NCBI RefSeq assembly: GCF_019599265.1
Contig: NZ_JAHZTC010000011.1
Location: 62,001-126,000 of the forward strand
DNA: 64,000 nt
Origin: Pontibacter sp. HSC-14F20
GTDB taxonomy: Bacteria > Bacteroidota > Bacteroidia > Cytophagales > Hymenobacteraceae
Reading direction: 5' to 3'
Shown here in pieces: positions 9,298 to 16,782 of this stretch. The position numbers and the translations under genes are program-made. Every line of letters begins with the position of its first letter. The first letter of the stretch is position 1. Below the pieces are notes generated by a model. The model made no database searches, was not told the origin of the DNA, and worked only from the letters and a program-made list of their open reading frames with translations.

Positions 9298-9579
9298 TTG
9301 AAAAACCTGATACTAGATAAAGCAGTCAAAAATGTAATGGTTATACTCATTACATTGCTATCCGCTTTTGTTTGGTTCTTCATCAAAGGTTTACAATGGG
9401 ATGCATTTATCAATGTTGTTTTCCAGTTTTGCCTTTCATGGCTGTTAAGCTATGCTGCTACTTACTTTTACTCAAAAGCTTATGATGCACATTTTCATAT
9501 GAGGCTTTGGAAGAATCTCTATTTATTCATTATCGCATTAACTTTATTAAGTTATTATTTCCTGCCAGAAAGTCTGTAG
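9298..9579 (+). CDS. hypothetical small membrane protein
   Basis: 93 residues starting from a TTG at 9298. Three hydrophobic segments are visible (near residues 11-32, 35-58 and 73-90), with charged residues between them; no family was recognised. The coding sequence is visibly more AT-rich than its neighbours and uses many AAA, TTA and ATT codons, which suggests later acquisition or low expression. It lies between cvpA-like (77-base gap) and pabA/trpG (62-base gap) on the same strand. The start codon is uncertain. The open frame and strong membrane character argue that it is real. Confidence 0.5.
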   Translation: MKNLILDKAVKNVMVILITLLSAFVWFFIKGLQWDAFINVVFQFCLSWLLSYAATYFYSKAYDAHFHMRLWKNLYLFIIALTLLSYYFLPESL

Positions 9580-9641
9580 TTTATACCCTTCTATCGTCAC
9601 CCGCACATCCCCTTATCACCGATTAGCACATTACTCAAACC

Positions 9642-10214
9642 ATGCTGCTTCTGCTCGATAACTTCGACTCCTTTACCTACAACCTGGTGGACTATTTTGG
9701 TCAGTTAGGAGCAGAGGTGCACGTGTTGCGCAACGATGTGAAGCTGGAAGAAATCATAGCGCTGCCCATTGAAGGGATCGTCTTGTCGCCTGGGCCGGGA
9801 GAGCCGCAGCAGGCAGGGGTGATGATGGACGTGATTCGGCATTACCACGACAAATTACCCATGCTGGGTATCTGTCTGGGGCATCAGGCGCTGGGCGAGT
9901 TTTTCGGTGCCCGCCTCGATAAAGGTATAAAGCCCATGCACGGCAAAATCTCCGAGATCATTTGTGAGGATGATCCGCTTTTTTCCGGCCTGCCCTCCAA
10001 AATGCCCGTTGTGCGCTATCATTCCCTGGTCCTGAAAAGCTGGCCTGACACTATTGTGCCGCTTGCGTATACAGCCCAAAAGGAGCTAATGGCCTTCAGA
10101 CACAGCACACTTCCGTTGTATGCGCTGCAGTTTCACCCGGAGGCCGCCCTCACGACTTATGGGCTCGATATGCTGCAAAACTGGCTTGATTTTGTTAATA
10201 TTGCAGGTCGGTAG
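9642..10214 (+). CDS. pabA: aminodeoxychorismate/anthranilate synthase glutamine amidotransferase subunit
   Basis: Glutaminase subunit that passes ammonia to a chorismate-using partner to make aminodeoxychorismate (folate) or anthranilate (tryptophan). 190 residues, class I amidotransferase: LLLDNFDSFTYNLVDYF at the N-terminus, LSPGPGEP oxyanion region at 49-56, nucleophile Cys78 in GICLGHQ, and the His-Glu pair in LQFHPEAA near residues 166-168. The synthase subunit (PabB or TrpE) is not in the window, so PabA versus TrpG cannot be decided; in many bacteria one protein serves both. The next gene starts 44 bases downstream. Confidence 0.88.
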   Translation: MLLLLDNFDSFTYNLVDYFGQLGAEVHVLRNDVKLEEIIALPIEGIVLSPGPGEPQQAGVMMDVIRHYHDKLPMLGICLGHQALGEFFGARLDKGIKPMHGKISEIICEDDPLFSGLPSKMPVVRYHSLVLKSWPDTIVPLAYTAQKELMAFRHSTLPLYALQFHPEAALTTYGLDMLQNWLDFVNIAGR

Positions 10215-10258
10215 CAGCCAGACTTTTTTACAACACATTACTTTTAGCAATTACAGGA

Positions 10259-11035
10259 ATGAATCTACAGGTCAAACACGAAGGCGAATTTCAGTACATA
10301 GACGAAGGCGAAGGCGAAATATTGCTGTTACTGCACGGCTTGTTCGGAGCTCTGAGTAACTGGAACGGTGTAGTAGACCATTTCTCTAAAAGCTACCGTG
10401 TGGTTATTCCGCTCATGCCCATCTATGAGATGGCACTTCACAAAGCAGGTGTGCCGGGGCTGGTTTCTTTTATTGAAGATTTTGTTAAATTTAAGAATCT
10501 GAGCAATATGACGCTGCTCGGCAACTCGCTGGGCGGGCATGTGGCGCTGGTCTATACCTTAAAGAATCCGGCCAAAGTAAAGCGCCTGGTGCTCACGGGT
10601 AGTTCCGGCCTGTTTGAGGATTCGATGGGCGGCTCGTTTCCCAAGCGCGGCAACTACGAATATGTAAAAGAGCGTGTAGGCTATACCTTCTACAGCCCCG
10701 AAACGGCCACGAAAGAGCTCGTAGATGAGGTGTTCGACATTACCAACAGCAATGCCAAGTGTCTGCGCATTATTGCCATCGCCAAGTCGGCCCAGCGGCA
10801 CAACCTGGGCAAGGATCTGGAGAACATTCAGGTGCCTACCCTGTTAATATGGGGACTGAACGACACGATCACGCCGCCGCTGGTGGCACACGAGTTCAAC
10901 CGACTGATTCATAATTCCGAACTTTATTTCATAGACAAGTGCGGACATGCGCCGATGATGGAACATCCGGAGAGATTTAACAGTATCTTAGATAAATTTT
11001 TGGCCAAAACACAAGTAAGAGAAACAGCCACATGA
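10259..11035 (+). CDS. alpha/beta fold hydrolase
   Basis: 258 residues with HGLFGALSNW (oxyanion loop, near 24-33), nucleophile elbow GNSLGG, acid in WGLNDTITPP and catalytic His in DKCGHAPMMEHPE. No signal peptide, so cytosolic. Its last four bases overlap the start of the CBS-domain gene (ATGA), so the two are translationally coupled; I recall this hydrolase-CBS-nadK order from related genomes, which is not checked here. The substrate is unknown. Confidence 0.85.
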   Translation: MNLQVKHEGEFQYIDEGEGEILLLLHGLFGALSNWNGVVDHFSKSYRVVIPLMPIYEMALHKAGVPGLVSFIEDFVKFKNLSNMTLLGNSLGGHVALVYTLKNPAKVKRLVLTGSSGLFEDSMGGSFPKRGNYEYVKERVGYTFYSPETATKELVDEVFDITNSNAKCLRIIAIAKSAQRHNLGKDLENIQVPTLLIWGLNDTITPPLVAHEFNRLIHNSELYFIDKCGHAPMMEHPERFNSILDKFLAKTQVRETAT

Positions 11036-11697
11036 TCGCAGAAGAACTCATCAACCAAATGATACCGCCGCTTAAGCTTTACGACACCGTTGAGAAGGCT
11101 TTGCGATGGATGGATGAGTTCCGCGTAAATGAACTGCCTGTGTCCCGCAACCGCAAGTACATGGGCTTGGCCACCGAAACCAACCTGATTGAGCTGCCGG
11201 ACCGTGACCAGACGCTGGAGCATGTTGAACTGGAGTATAGCGATGTGTTTGTGATGCACCACCAGCATTTTTATGATGTGATGGAGGCCGCTATCAAAAA
11301 CAAGATACAGGTAGTGCCCGTGCTCGACGAGGAGCAGGACTACATGGGCATTATCACTATCAACGACACCCTGGCCGCTTTCGGGCAGATGTCGGCATTG
11401 CAGGGCCAGGGCAGTATTCTGGTGCTCACAATGCCGGAGCGCGACTACTCGCTTGGTCAGATCAGCCGCCTGATAGAGGAGGATAATGCCAAAATCCTGA
11501 GTGCCTATGTATCGCCCGACGAAGTAGACCCCTATAATATCAAGCTCACGCTTAAACTCAACACTTCTGATCTTAACCGTATCCTGGCTACGCTCGAGCG
11601 CTTCGAGTACCGTGTGACGGCCCAGTTTCAGGATGCCTCCAAATACGACGTTGGCCGCGACCGGCTGGACATGCTCTTCAAGTACCTGGACATATAA
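11032..11697 (+). CDS. CBS domain-containing protein
   Basis: 221 residues. Two CBS motifs occupy about residues 1-120 (MIPPLKLYDTVEKALRWMDEF, then VMHHQHFYDVMEAAIKNKIQVVPVLDEEQDYMGIIT). The C-terminal 90 residues look like an ACT-type regulatory fold (QGSILVLTMPERDYSLGQISRLIEEDNAKIL). CBS pairs bind adenine nucleotides, so a sensor or regulator of nucleotide or NAD status is plausible given nadK two genes away, but that is inference. Its start overlaps the hydrolase stop by four bases and the next gene starts eight bases after it. Confidence 0.85.
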   Translation: MIAEELINQMIPPLKLYDTVEKALRWMDEFRVNELPVSRNRKYMGLATETNLIELPDRDQTLEHVELEYSDVFVMHHQHFYDVMEAAIKNKIQVVPVLDEEQDYMGIITINDTLAAFGQMSALQGQGSILVLTMPERDYSLGQISRLIEEDNAKILSAYVSPDEVDPYNIKLTLKLNTSDLNRILATLERFEYRVTAQFQDASKYDVGRDRLDMLFKYLDI

Positions 11698-11705
11698 GCC
11701 CGTTT

Positions 11706-13094
11706 GTGAGACTGCGTGCCGCCCTTTTGCTGTGCCTGAGCTGGCTATGCCATACCTTGGCGGCACAGCCCTGCAACACGCCTGTGGCAGTGATTGACAG
11801 TATCGGCTTTGCCGGAAACGAGGTGAGCAAGAGTCGCATGCTGCTGTTTGAGCTGAACATTGCCCCCGGCGACACGCTGGCAACCGCTGAGTTGGAAGAA
11901 AAGCTGGAAGAAAACCGGAGAAGACTCTTTAACCTGCGTCTTTTTCATGAAGTGGGCTATACCTATACCTGTCGCGAAGGCCTGGTGACTGTGACCTTTA
12001 CCATGCAGGAGCGCTGGTACCTATACCCTATACCAATCTTGGACATAGCCGATCGTAACTTCAATGCCTGGCTCGAGCGGCGCGACTGGAGCCGTGTCGA
12101 TTATGGTATCAACCTGATCAGGCGCAATTTCAGGGGGCGCAACGAAGAGGTGCGCATCAGGCTGCAGCAGGGTTTTAACAAACGACTGGAATTCACTTAC
12201 CGGGTACCGTATATTAGTCGCGCCCACAAACTAGGTATGGACTTCGGTATAGCAGACTACCGTAGCCGCGCCATTGACTATCGCACGCTCAACAACCGGC
12301 AGCGGTTTTATGTGCAGGAGAGTGGCGTGCCTATTCAGCGAACACTGCTCACATCCGGCATCACACACCGGCAGAGCGTGCAGCGGCAGGAAGGACTACG
12401 ATTAACCTATGTGCAGGAGCAGGTAGCTGATACAGTTTTGACTCTGAATCCGGAATATTATAGCGAAGATAATCAAGATCGACAGTACCTGCGACTAGAG
12501 TTATCCAAAGTGGTGAACCTGCGTAACTCCTTCGTATACCCACTTACAGGCAGTTATTTCGAGGCGATTGCCGCGCAGACTTTCTTCCTCAACGGGAATG
12601 GAACACCTATCACGACCTTGCGCGCGAAGTATGTAGATTATCGTCACTTATCAGGTAAATATTATTATTTTGTGGGAGGTGAAGCGCAGGCCCGACTATC
12701 GAAGCATTATGCCTATGCTGATAATGTAGCATTGGGTTTTCGTTCGCTGGTGCGGGGTTATGAGTTGCAGGTAGTAGGCGGTCAGTACTTCGGGTTGTTT
12801 AAGCAGGGACTTACACGCGAACTCTTTCAGCACGAGGGCATGCACCTGAAATTTATTAAAAGCCCCAAGTTCAACAAAGTGCCGCTCGCGCTGTATGCCA
12901 ACGTATTCACAGATGCAGGCTATGTCGTAGATGAGGTGTTTGAGAAAGGCAACCCGCTCGCAAACCGACTATTGGCAGGTATAGGAGTAGGGCTGCATCT
13001 GGTCACTTTTTATGATTTTGTGTTCCGGGCTGAATATACCATCAACCGGGAGAAGACCAGCGGTTTTTACCTGAGTGGCCGTTTCCCTTTTTAA
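11706..13094 (+). CDS. BamA/TamA-type outer membrane protein with a single POTRA domain
   Basis: 462 residues. The signal peptide runs to about residue 20 (LCHTLAAQ). It is followed by one POTRA domain (about 26-110: VIDSIGFAGNEVSKSRMLLFELNIAPGDTL, ending VTFTMQERWY) and then about 340 residues of beta-barrel rich in aromatic strand ends. It differs from the 830-residue BamA at 16779, which has several POTRA domains. Members are outer-membrane insertases or transport pores; the client is unknown. The start is the GTG at 11706; nadK follows after 15 bases. Confidence 0.75.
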   Translation: MRLRAALLLCLSWLCHTLAAQPCNTPVAVIDSIGFAGNEVSKSRMLLFELNIAPGDTLATAELEEKLEENRRRLFNLRLFHEVGYTYTCREGLVTVTFTMQERWYLYPIPILDIADRNFNAWLERRDWSRVDYGINLIRRNFRGRNEEVRIRLQQGFNKRLEFTYRVPYISRAHKLGMDFGIADYRSRAIDYRTLNNRQRFYVQESGVPIQRTLLTSGITHRQSVQRQEGLRLTYVQEQVADTVLTLNPEYYSEDNQDRQYLRLELSKVVNLRNSFVYPLTGSYFEAIAAQTFFLNGNGTPITTLRAKYVDYRHLSGKYYYFVGGEAQARLSKHYAYADNVALGFRSLVRGYELQVVGGQYFGLFKQGLTRELFQHEGMHLKFIKSPKFNKVPLALYANVFTDAGYVVDEVFEKGNPLANRLLAGIGVGLHLVTFYDFVFRAEYTINREKTSGFYLSGRFPF

Positions 13095-13109
13095 TGAAAA
13101 AGAAGATAT

Positions 13110-13997
13110 ATGAAGATAGCTATACTGGGAAAACCCTTCGACGAAGAATACGGACCTTTTATCCAGAACCTGTTTGACGAATTGCTGCGTCGGAAGGCTG
13201 AGGTAATGGTGGTGGAGCACTTCAGTCTTTTTTTGCAAAATCGTATCAACCTACCGGAGGACATCTCGACCTTTAACCGCGGCGACAGCCTGGTGGGAGT
13301 TGACTTTGTGCTAAGTCTGGGCGGAGACGGCACCCTGCTGGACACAGTTACGTATGTAGGGGCTCTTCAAATTCCGATTTTGGGTATCAACACAGGTCGA
13401 CTCGGGTTCCTGGCCACCATTGCACACGACAGCATTAACCTGGCCCTGGATGCTCTTTTCAAAGGCCATTATACCTTCGATGATAGAGCCTTGATCCGGG
13501 TAGACTCCGATCTGGAAATATTTGACGGTATCAACTTCGGGTTAAATGAGTTCAGTTTGCTCAAGCGCGATTCCTCGTCCATGATAGCCGTGCATGCGTA
13601 TATAGATGGGGAGTATTTGAACACCTATTGGGCCGACGGACTGGTGGTCGCTACCCCGACCGGATCGACGGGCTACTCACTGAGTTGCGGCGGTCCGCTG
13701 GTGCTGCCGCAGACCAACAATTTCGTTATTTCACCCGTATGCCCTCACAACCTGAACGTGCGGCCCATGATCGTGTCAGACCGGAGTGTGATCTCGTTTG
13801 AAGTGGAGGGGCGCAGCAGTACTTACCTCGCTTCCCTCGATTCAAGATCCGTTCCTGTAGATATGTCAGTTCAAATAGCAGTGCGTCGAGAGAACTTTGT
13901 GGCACGGCTTGTTAAGCTGCACCACGTCAACTTCCTGACCACGCTACGGGGCAAATTAAACTGGGGTCTTGATAAAAGGACAAATATTTTTAGGTAA
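13110..13997 (+). CDS. nadK: NAD kinase
   Basis: Phosphorylates NAD+ to NADP+ using ATP or polyphosphate. 295 residues with the diagnostic GGDGT motif at 71-75 (VLSLGGDGTLLD), LGINTGRLGFLA, the NE motif in FGLNEFSLL, and PTGSTGYSLSCGGP in the C-terminal domain. The length is normal. It starts 15 bases after the BamA-like gene and ends this gene run; a 123-base AT-rich gap with a promoter candidate separates it from the DUF6089 unit. Confidence 0.95.
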   Translation: MKIAILGKPFDEEYGPFIQNLFDELLRRKAEVMVVEHFSLFLQNRINLPEDISTFNRGDSLVGVDFVLSLGGDGTLLDTVTYVGALQIPILGINTGRLGFLATIAHDSINLALDALFKGHYTFDDRALIRVDSDLEIFDGINFGLNEFSLLKRDSSSMIAVHAYIDGEYLNTYWADGLVVATPTGSTGYSLSCGGPLVLPQTNNFVISPVCPHNLNVRPMIVSDRSVISFEVEGRSSTYLASLDSRSVPVDMSVQIAVRRENFVARLVKLHHVNFLTTLRGKLNWGLDKRTNIFR

Positions 13998-14023
13998 ATT
14001 ATATTCAATATTTAATATACATA

Positions 14024-14054
14024 TTTTTATACCAGAAAATTATTTCTATTTTTG
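14024..14054 (+). promoter_or_regulatory. candidate promoter for the DUF6089-uppS-bamA unit
   Basis: -7 box TATTTTTG at 14047-14054 matches TAnnTTTG. A near -33 element TTTT lies at 14024-14027 with 19 bases between. It would start transcription about 60 bases before the ATG at 14121. The region is very AT-rich, so chance matches are possible. Confidence 0.4.
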
Positions 14055-14120
14055 TCACAAAGGTTTAATTTGGATGAATTATAAGCCTGCGGAAATACGC
14101 TTAAAAGAAATTGGTTCGCT

Positions 14121-15122
14121 ATGAAGAAATTTACTACGCTGTTTTTATTACTTACTGTTGTGCTGACTACTGTGGCCATAGAGGCTGAAGCACAGCGATT
14201 TACCAAGCGAAAGGAGTACTCTACGGTGGGTATTCAGTTAGGAGCTTCTAACTACTTCGGCGACCTGGTGCCTCAGCCTAACTTTACAAGTATGCGCGTG
14301 AAGTCTACCCGACCAAGTATAGGCATCAATTATACGCATCGTCACTTCCCGCGTATTTCATCGCGTGTGGCTTTCAACTGGAACCGTATCGCGGGTGATG
14401 ACGCCCTGGCAGCAGGACCGGACGAAGGGGAGAACTTAGGCCGTTACAGACGTAACCTGTCTTTCCGCAACGACATTAAAGAGTTGAGCGCTGTAGCGAT
14501 CATAGACCTTTTTGAAAACCGCAACTACTACCGTCGTCGTCCAGACTTCGTGCCTTATGGTTTCATAGGTGTGGCAGTATTACACCATAACCCAAAAGCG
14601 TATTATGAAAATGGTTCGCACCCAGGTCTGTCAGCTGACAAGGATATTCCTACTGGTTGGTATGAACTGCAGCCGCTTGGTACGGAAGGTCAGTTCGTGG
14701 ATCAGGAGGGAACCGTTAGTGACCCTTACAGCCGTGTGCAGATTGCTATTCCGTTTGGCCTTGGTGTAAGATACAAGCTGGACCGTAACTGGGACTTTAG
14801 CTTTGAGGTAGGTTGGAGAGCCACCTTTACAGACTACCTGGATGACGTAAGTACAGCCCACGTAGATAAAAATGTGCTGCTTAGCGAAGGAAACCGCGTA
14901 GATAACCGCAATGCCTCTGTTATTTTCTCTGACAGAAGCGCTGAGTCAGGTTTTACAAACGACCTGATCACAGAACCTAATGGATTTAGCCGTCTGCGCC
15001 CTTACGGTACAAGCAGCAACCGTACCCGTGGCAACAGCTCTGACAACGACTGGTATATCCAAACCAGCCTTGGTCTTAACTATATTCTGAACCCACGTGT
15101 AAGAAGACCTAAATTCAGATAA
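14121..15122 (+). CDS. DUF6089-type outer-membrane beta-barrel protein
   Basis: 333 residues. Signal peptide MKKFTTLFLLLTVVLTTVAIEAEAQ (cleavage near 25). The rest is rich in alternating aromatic/polar strands (YSTVGIQLGASNYFGDL, GINYTHRHFPRISSRVAFNWNRI, IPFGLGVRYKLDRNWDFSFEVGWRATFTDYLDDV), as expected for a small outer-membrane barrel. DUF6089 proteins are found beside uppS and bamA in Bacteroidota; the function is unknown. A shorter paralogue follows 49 bases downstream. Codon use looks optimised compared with neighbouring genes (many CGT, GGT and CTG codons), suggesting high expression. Confidence 0.75.
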   Translation: MKKFTTLFLLLTVVLTTVAIEAEAQRFTKRKEYSTVGIQLGASNYFGDLVPQPNFTSMRVKSTRPSIGINYTHRHFPRISSRVAFNWNRIAGDDALAAGPDEGENLGRYRRNLSFRNDIKELSAVAIIDLFENRNYYRRRPDFVPYGFIGVAVLHHNPKAYYENGSHPGLSADKDIPTGWYELQPLGTEGQFVDQEGTVSDPYSRVQIAIPFGLGVRYKLDRNWDFSFEVGWRATFTDYLDDVSTAHVDKNVLLSEGNRVDNRNASVIFSDRSAESGFTNDLITEPNGFSRLRPYGTSSNRTRGNSSDNDWYIQTSLGLNYILNPRVRRPKFR

Positions 15123-15171
15123 TATAACGGAGTATAGTGCGTTGTTTTCCTAAACTCCGAAACAAGTTTAC

Positions 15172-15978
15172 ATGATTTTGAATACATTCAGACAGACGCT
15201 CCTTATTTGTGTACTACTGCAAATTGGGAGCGTCTTTTTATGCCATACTGCTAAGGCTCAGCTGCAGCAGATTAAGCCTGTGACTACCAGCGAGATAGGT
15301 GCAGGTATAGGCGGAGCTAATTACGTTGGTGAAATTTCCCCTAATTACCGTTTCCTAAATAATCAGCCTGCCATGACGATTTTCTATCGTCATGATATTT
15401 CCGCTCCTATTACACTCAAGGCCGCCTTTATGGGCAGCCACCGCATTTTCAACGACAAAGCATTTAAAGACGAATCGCAGAATCTGCCACACCATGACTG
15501 GCGCGATACGGAGTTGAAGCTGAGTATGATAGAGTTTTCACTAGGTATAGAGTACAACTTTCTGGACTACTATGCCAATATCCGGCAGCCGCACCGTGTT
15601 TCGCCCTATTTCTTCTTAGGAGCGGCGCTACTCAACTTTAACCATCAGCTCACCCGGCAAGGCGATGTGATGGAACCGTTCGACAACAAATTTACAGTAA
15701 CCATACCATTTGGTGTAGGAGTAAAATATGCCCTGAGTAAACACTGGAACCTTGGCCTGGAGTTTGGTCCCCGCTTTATGTTCACGGATAACCTGGATTA
15801 TCTGCAGGAGAGCGGATCCGGATTGCTGGCCACAGACCTGGGTGCGGGCAATTCCAAGTCATATGCCAATCCATTCGATAAAGATATGTACTTCTATAAC
15901 GGAATAAGCCTCTCTTACACGCTGTATCGACTTAACTGCCCGCCTGTTTACAAACGCAAAGCCGGAATACTAGATTAA
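15172..15978 (+). CDS. second DUF6089-type outer-membrane protein
   Basis: 268 residues and clearly related to the preceding gene: SEIGAGIGGANYVGEISPNYRF, TIFYRHDISAPITLKAAFMGSHRIF, and IPFGVGVKYALSKHWNLGLEFGPRFMFTDNLDYL mirror its strands. The signal peptide ends at about residue 29 (HTAKAQ). Oddly, bases 15194-15240, which encode the hydrophobic core of that signal peptide, also form a perfect 9-bp hairpin followed by a T-run. No later start would keep the signal peptide, so the hairpin is within the gene. Function unknown; likely envelope biogenesis because uppS and bamA follow. Confidence 0.72.
   Translation: MILNTFRQTLLICVLLQIGSVFLCHTAKAQLQQIKPVTTSEIGAGIGGANYVGEISPNYRFLNNQPAMTIFYRHDISAPITLKAAFMGSHRIFNDKAFKDESQNLPHHDWRDTELKLSMIEFSLGIEYNFLDYYANIRQPHRVSPYFFLGAALLNFNHQLTRQGDVMEPFDNKFTVTIPFGVGVKYALSKHWNLGLEFGPRFMFTDNLDYLQESGSGLLATDLGAGNSKSYANPFDKDMYFYNGISLSYTLYRLNCPPVYKRKAGILD
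15194..15240 (+). terminator. terminator-like hairpin inside the 5' coding region of the second DUF6089 gene
   Basis: AGACGCTCC at 15194-15202 pairs perfectly with GGAGCGTCT at 15227-15235, with a 24-base loop, then TTTTTA. It looks like the terminator of the first DUF6089 gene, or an attenuator, overlapping the signal-peptide codons of the second. Confidence 0.45.
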
Positions 15979-16038
15979 CCCGCTAAAATTTCATTAAATT
16001 ATCTTGCTTTTTGTAACTTGCAAGGAAATTGTGGTTTA

Positions 16039-16782
16039 ATGAATTTAAGGGAACAAGTAGATTTAGACAATTTGCCAAGACACATTGCCGTTATCATGGA
16101 CGGAAATGGACGTTGGGCGAAGAAACGTGGAGGCCTGCGAATTTTCGGTCATCAGAGTGCGATCACAGCTGTTCGCGAAACAGTGGAGGCTGCAGCGGAG
16201 ATGGGTGTCGAATATCTAACCCTATACGCGTTCTCTACCGAAAACTGGTCGAGGCCGGCAACAGAGGTTTCCGCACTGATGCAGCTGCTGGTATCTACTA
16301 TCAGAAAAGAAACCGCGACTCTGAACAAGAACAATATCCGGTTACAGACGATCGGAAATACAGAGAGTCTGCCGAAAGCCTGTCAGAAAGAACTGCTTGA
16401 AGCGATAGAGATAACAAAGGGCAACACCCGCATGACTTTGGTGCTGGCCCTTAGCTATAGTGGCCGCTGGGATATTGCGCAAGCCATGCAACGGATTGCA
16501 GTTGAAGTGGGTCATGGTACTATAGCACCTGCTGATATTAGCGAAGCAACTATAGCACAGCACCTTTCTACGGCAGGTATACCTGATCCCGAACTGTTGA
16601 TCCGAACGAGCGGAGAGCAGCGCATCAGCAATTTCCTGCTTTGGCAGCTGGCTTATACGGAGCTATACATTACAGAGCTACTCTGGCCTGATTTCCGCAA
16701 AGAGCATTTATACGAAGCCATATGCGCCTTCCAGAGGAGAGAACGCCGCTTTGGCAAGACAAGTGAACAACTAACAAAGTGA
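16039..16782 (+). CDS. uppS: isoprenyl transferase (undecaprenyl diphosphate synthase)
   Basis: Cis-prenyltransferase that elongates farnesyl diphosphate to the undecaprenyl carrier used for peptidoglycan and O-antigen. Motifs: HIAVIMDGNGRWAKKRG with the catalytic Asp21, LTLYAFSTENWSRP, and the C-terminal LLIRTSGEQRISNFLLWQLAYTELY. I chose the ATG at 16039 (MNLREQVDL); a TTG seven codons upstream adds only unconserved residues. About 247 residues, normal. Its TGA overlaps the GTG start of bamA by four bases, coupling lipid-carrier synthesis with outer-membrane assembly genes. Confidence 0.94.
   Translation: MNLREQVDLDNLPRHIAVIMDGNGRWAKKRGGLRIFGHQSAITAVRETVEAAAEMGVEYLTLYAFSTENWSRPATEVSALMQLLVSTIRKETATLNKNNIRLQTIGNTESLPKACQKELLEAIEITKGNTRMTLVLALSYSGRWDIAQAMQRIAVEVGHGTIAPADISEATIAQHLSTAGIPDPELLIRTSGEQRISNFLLWQLAYTELYITELLWPDFRKEHLYEAICAFQRRERRFGKTSEQLTK

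Noticed and set aside
10924..11883. 319-residue open frame on the minus strand
   Set aside because: Antisense to the CBS-domain gene and hydrolase end; no domain or signal, and its residues are low-quality antisense translation.
15129..15165. CGGAGT...ACTCCG pairing after the first DUF6089 gene
   Set aside because: Six-base stem with a long loop and no T-run; not convincing beside the stronger hairpin at 15194.
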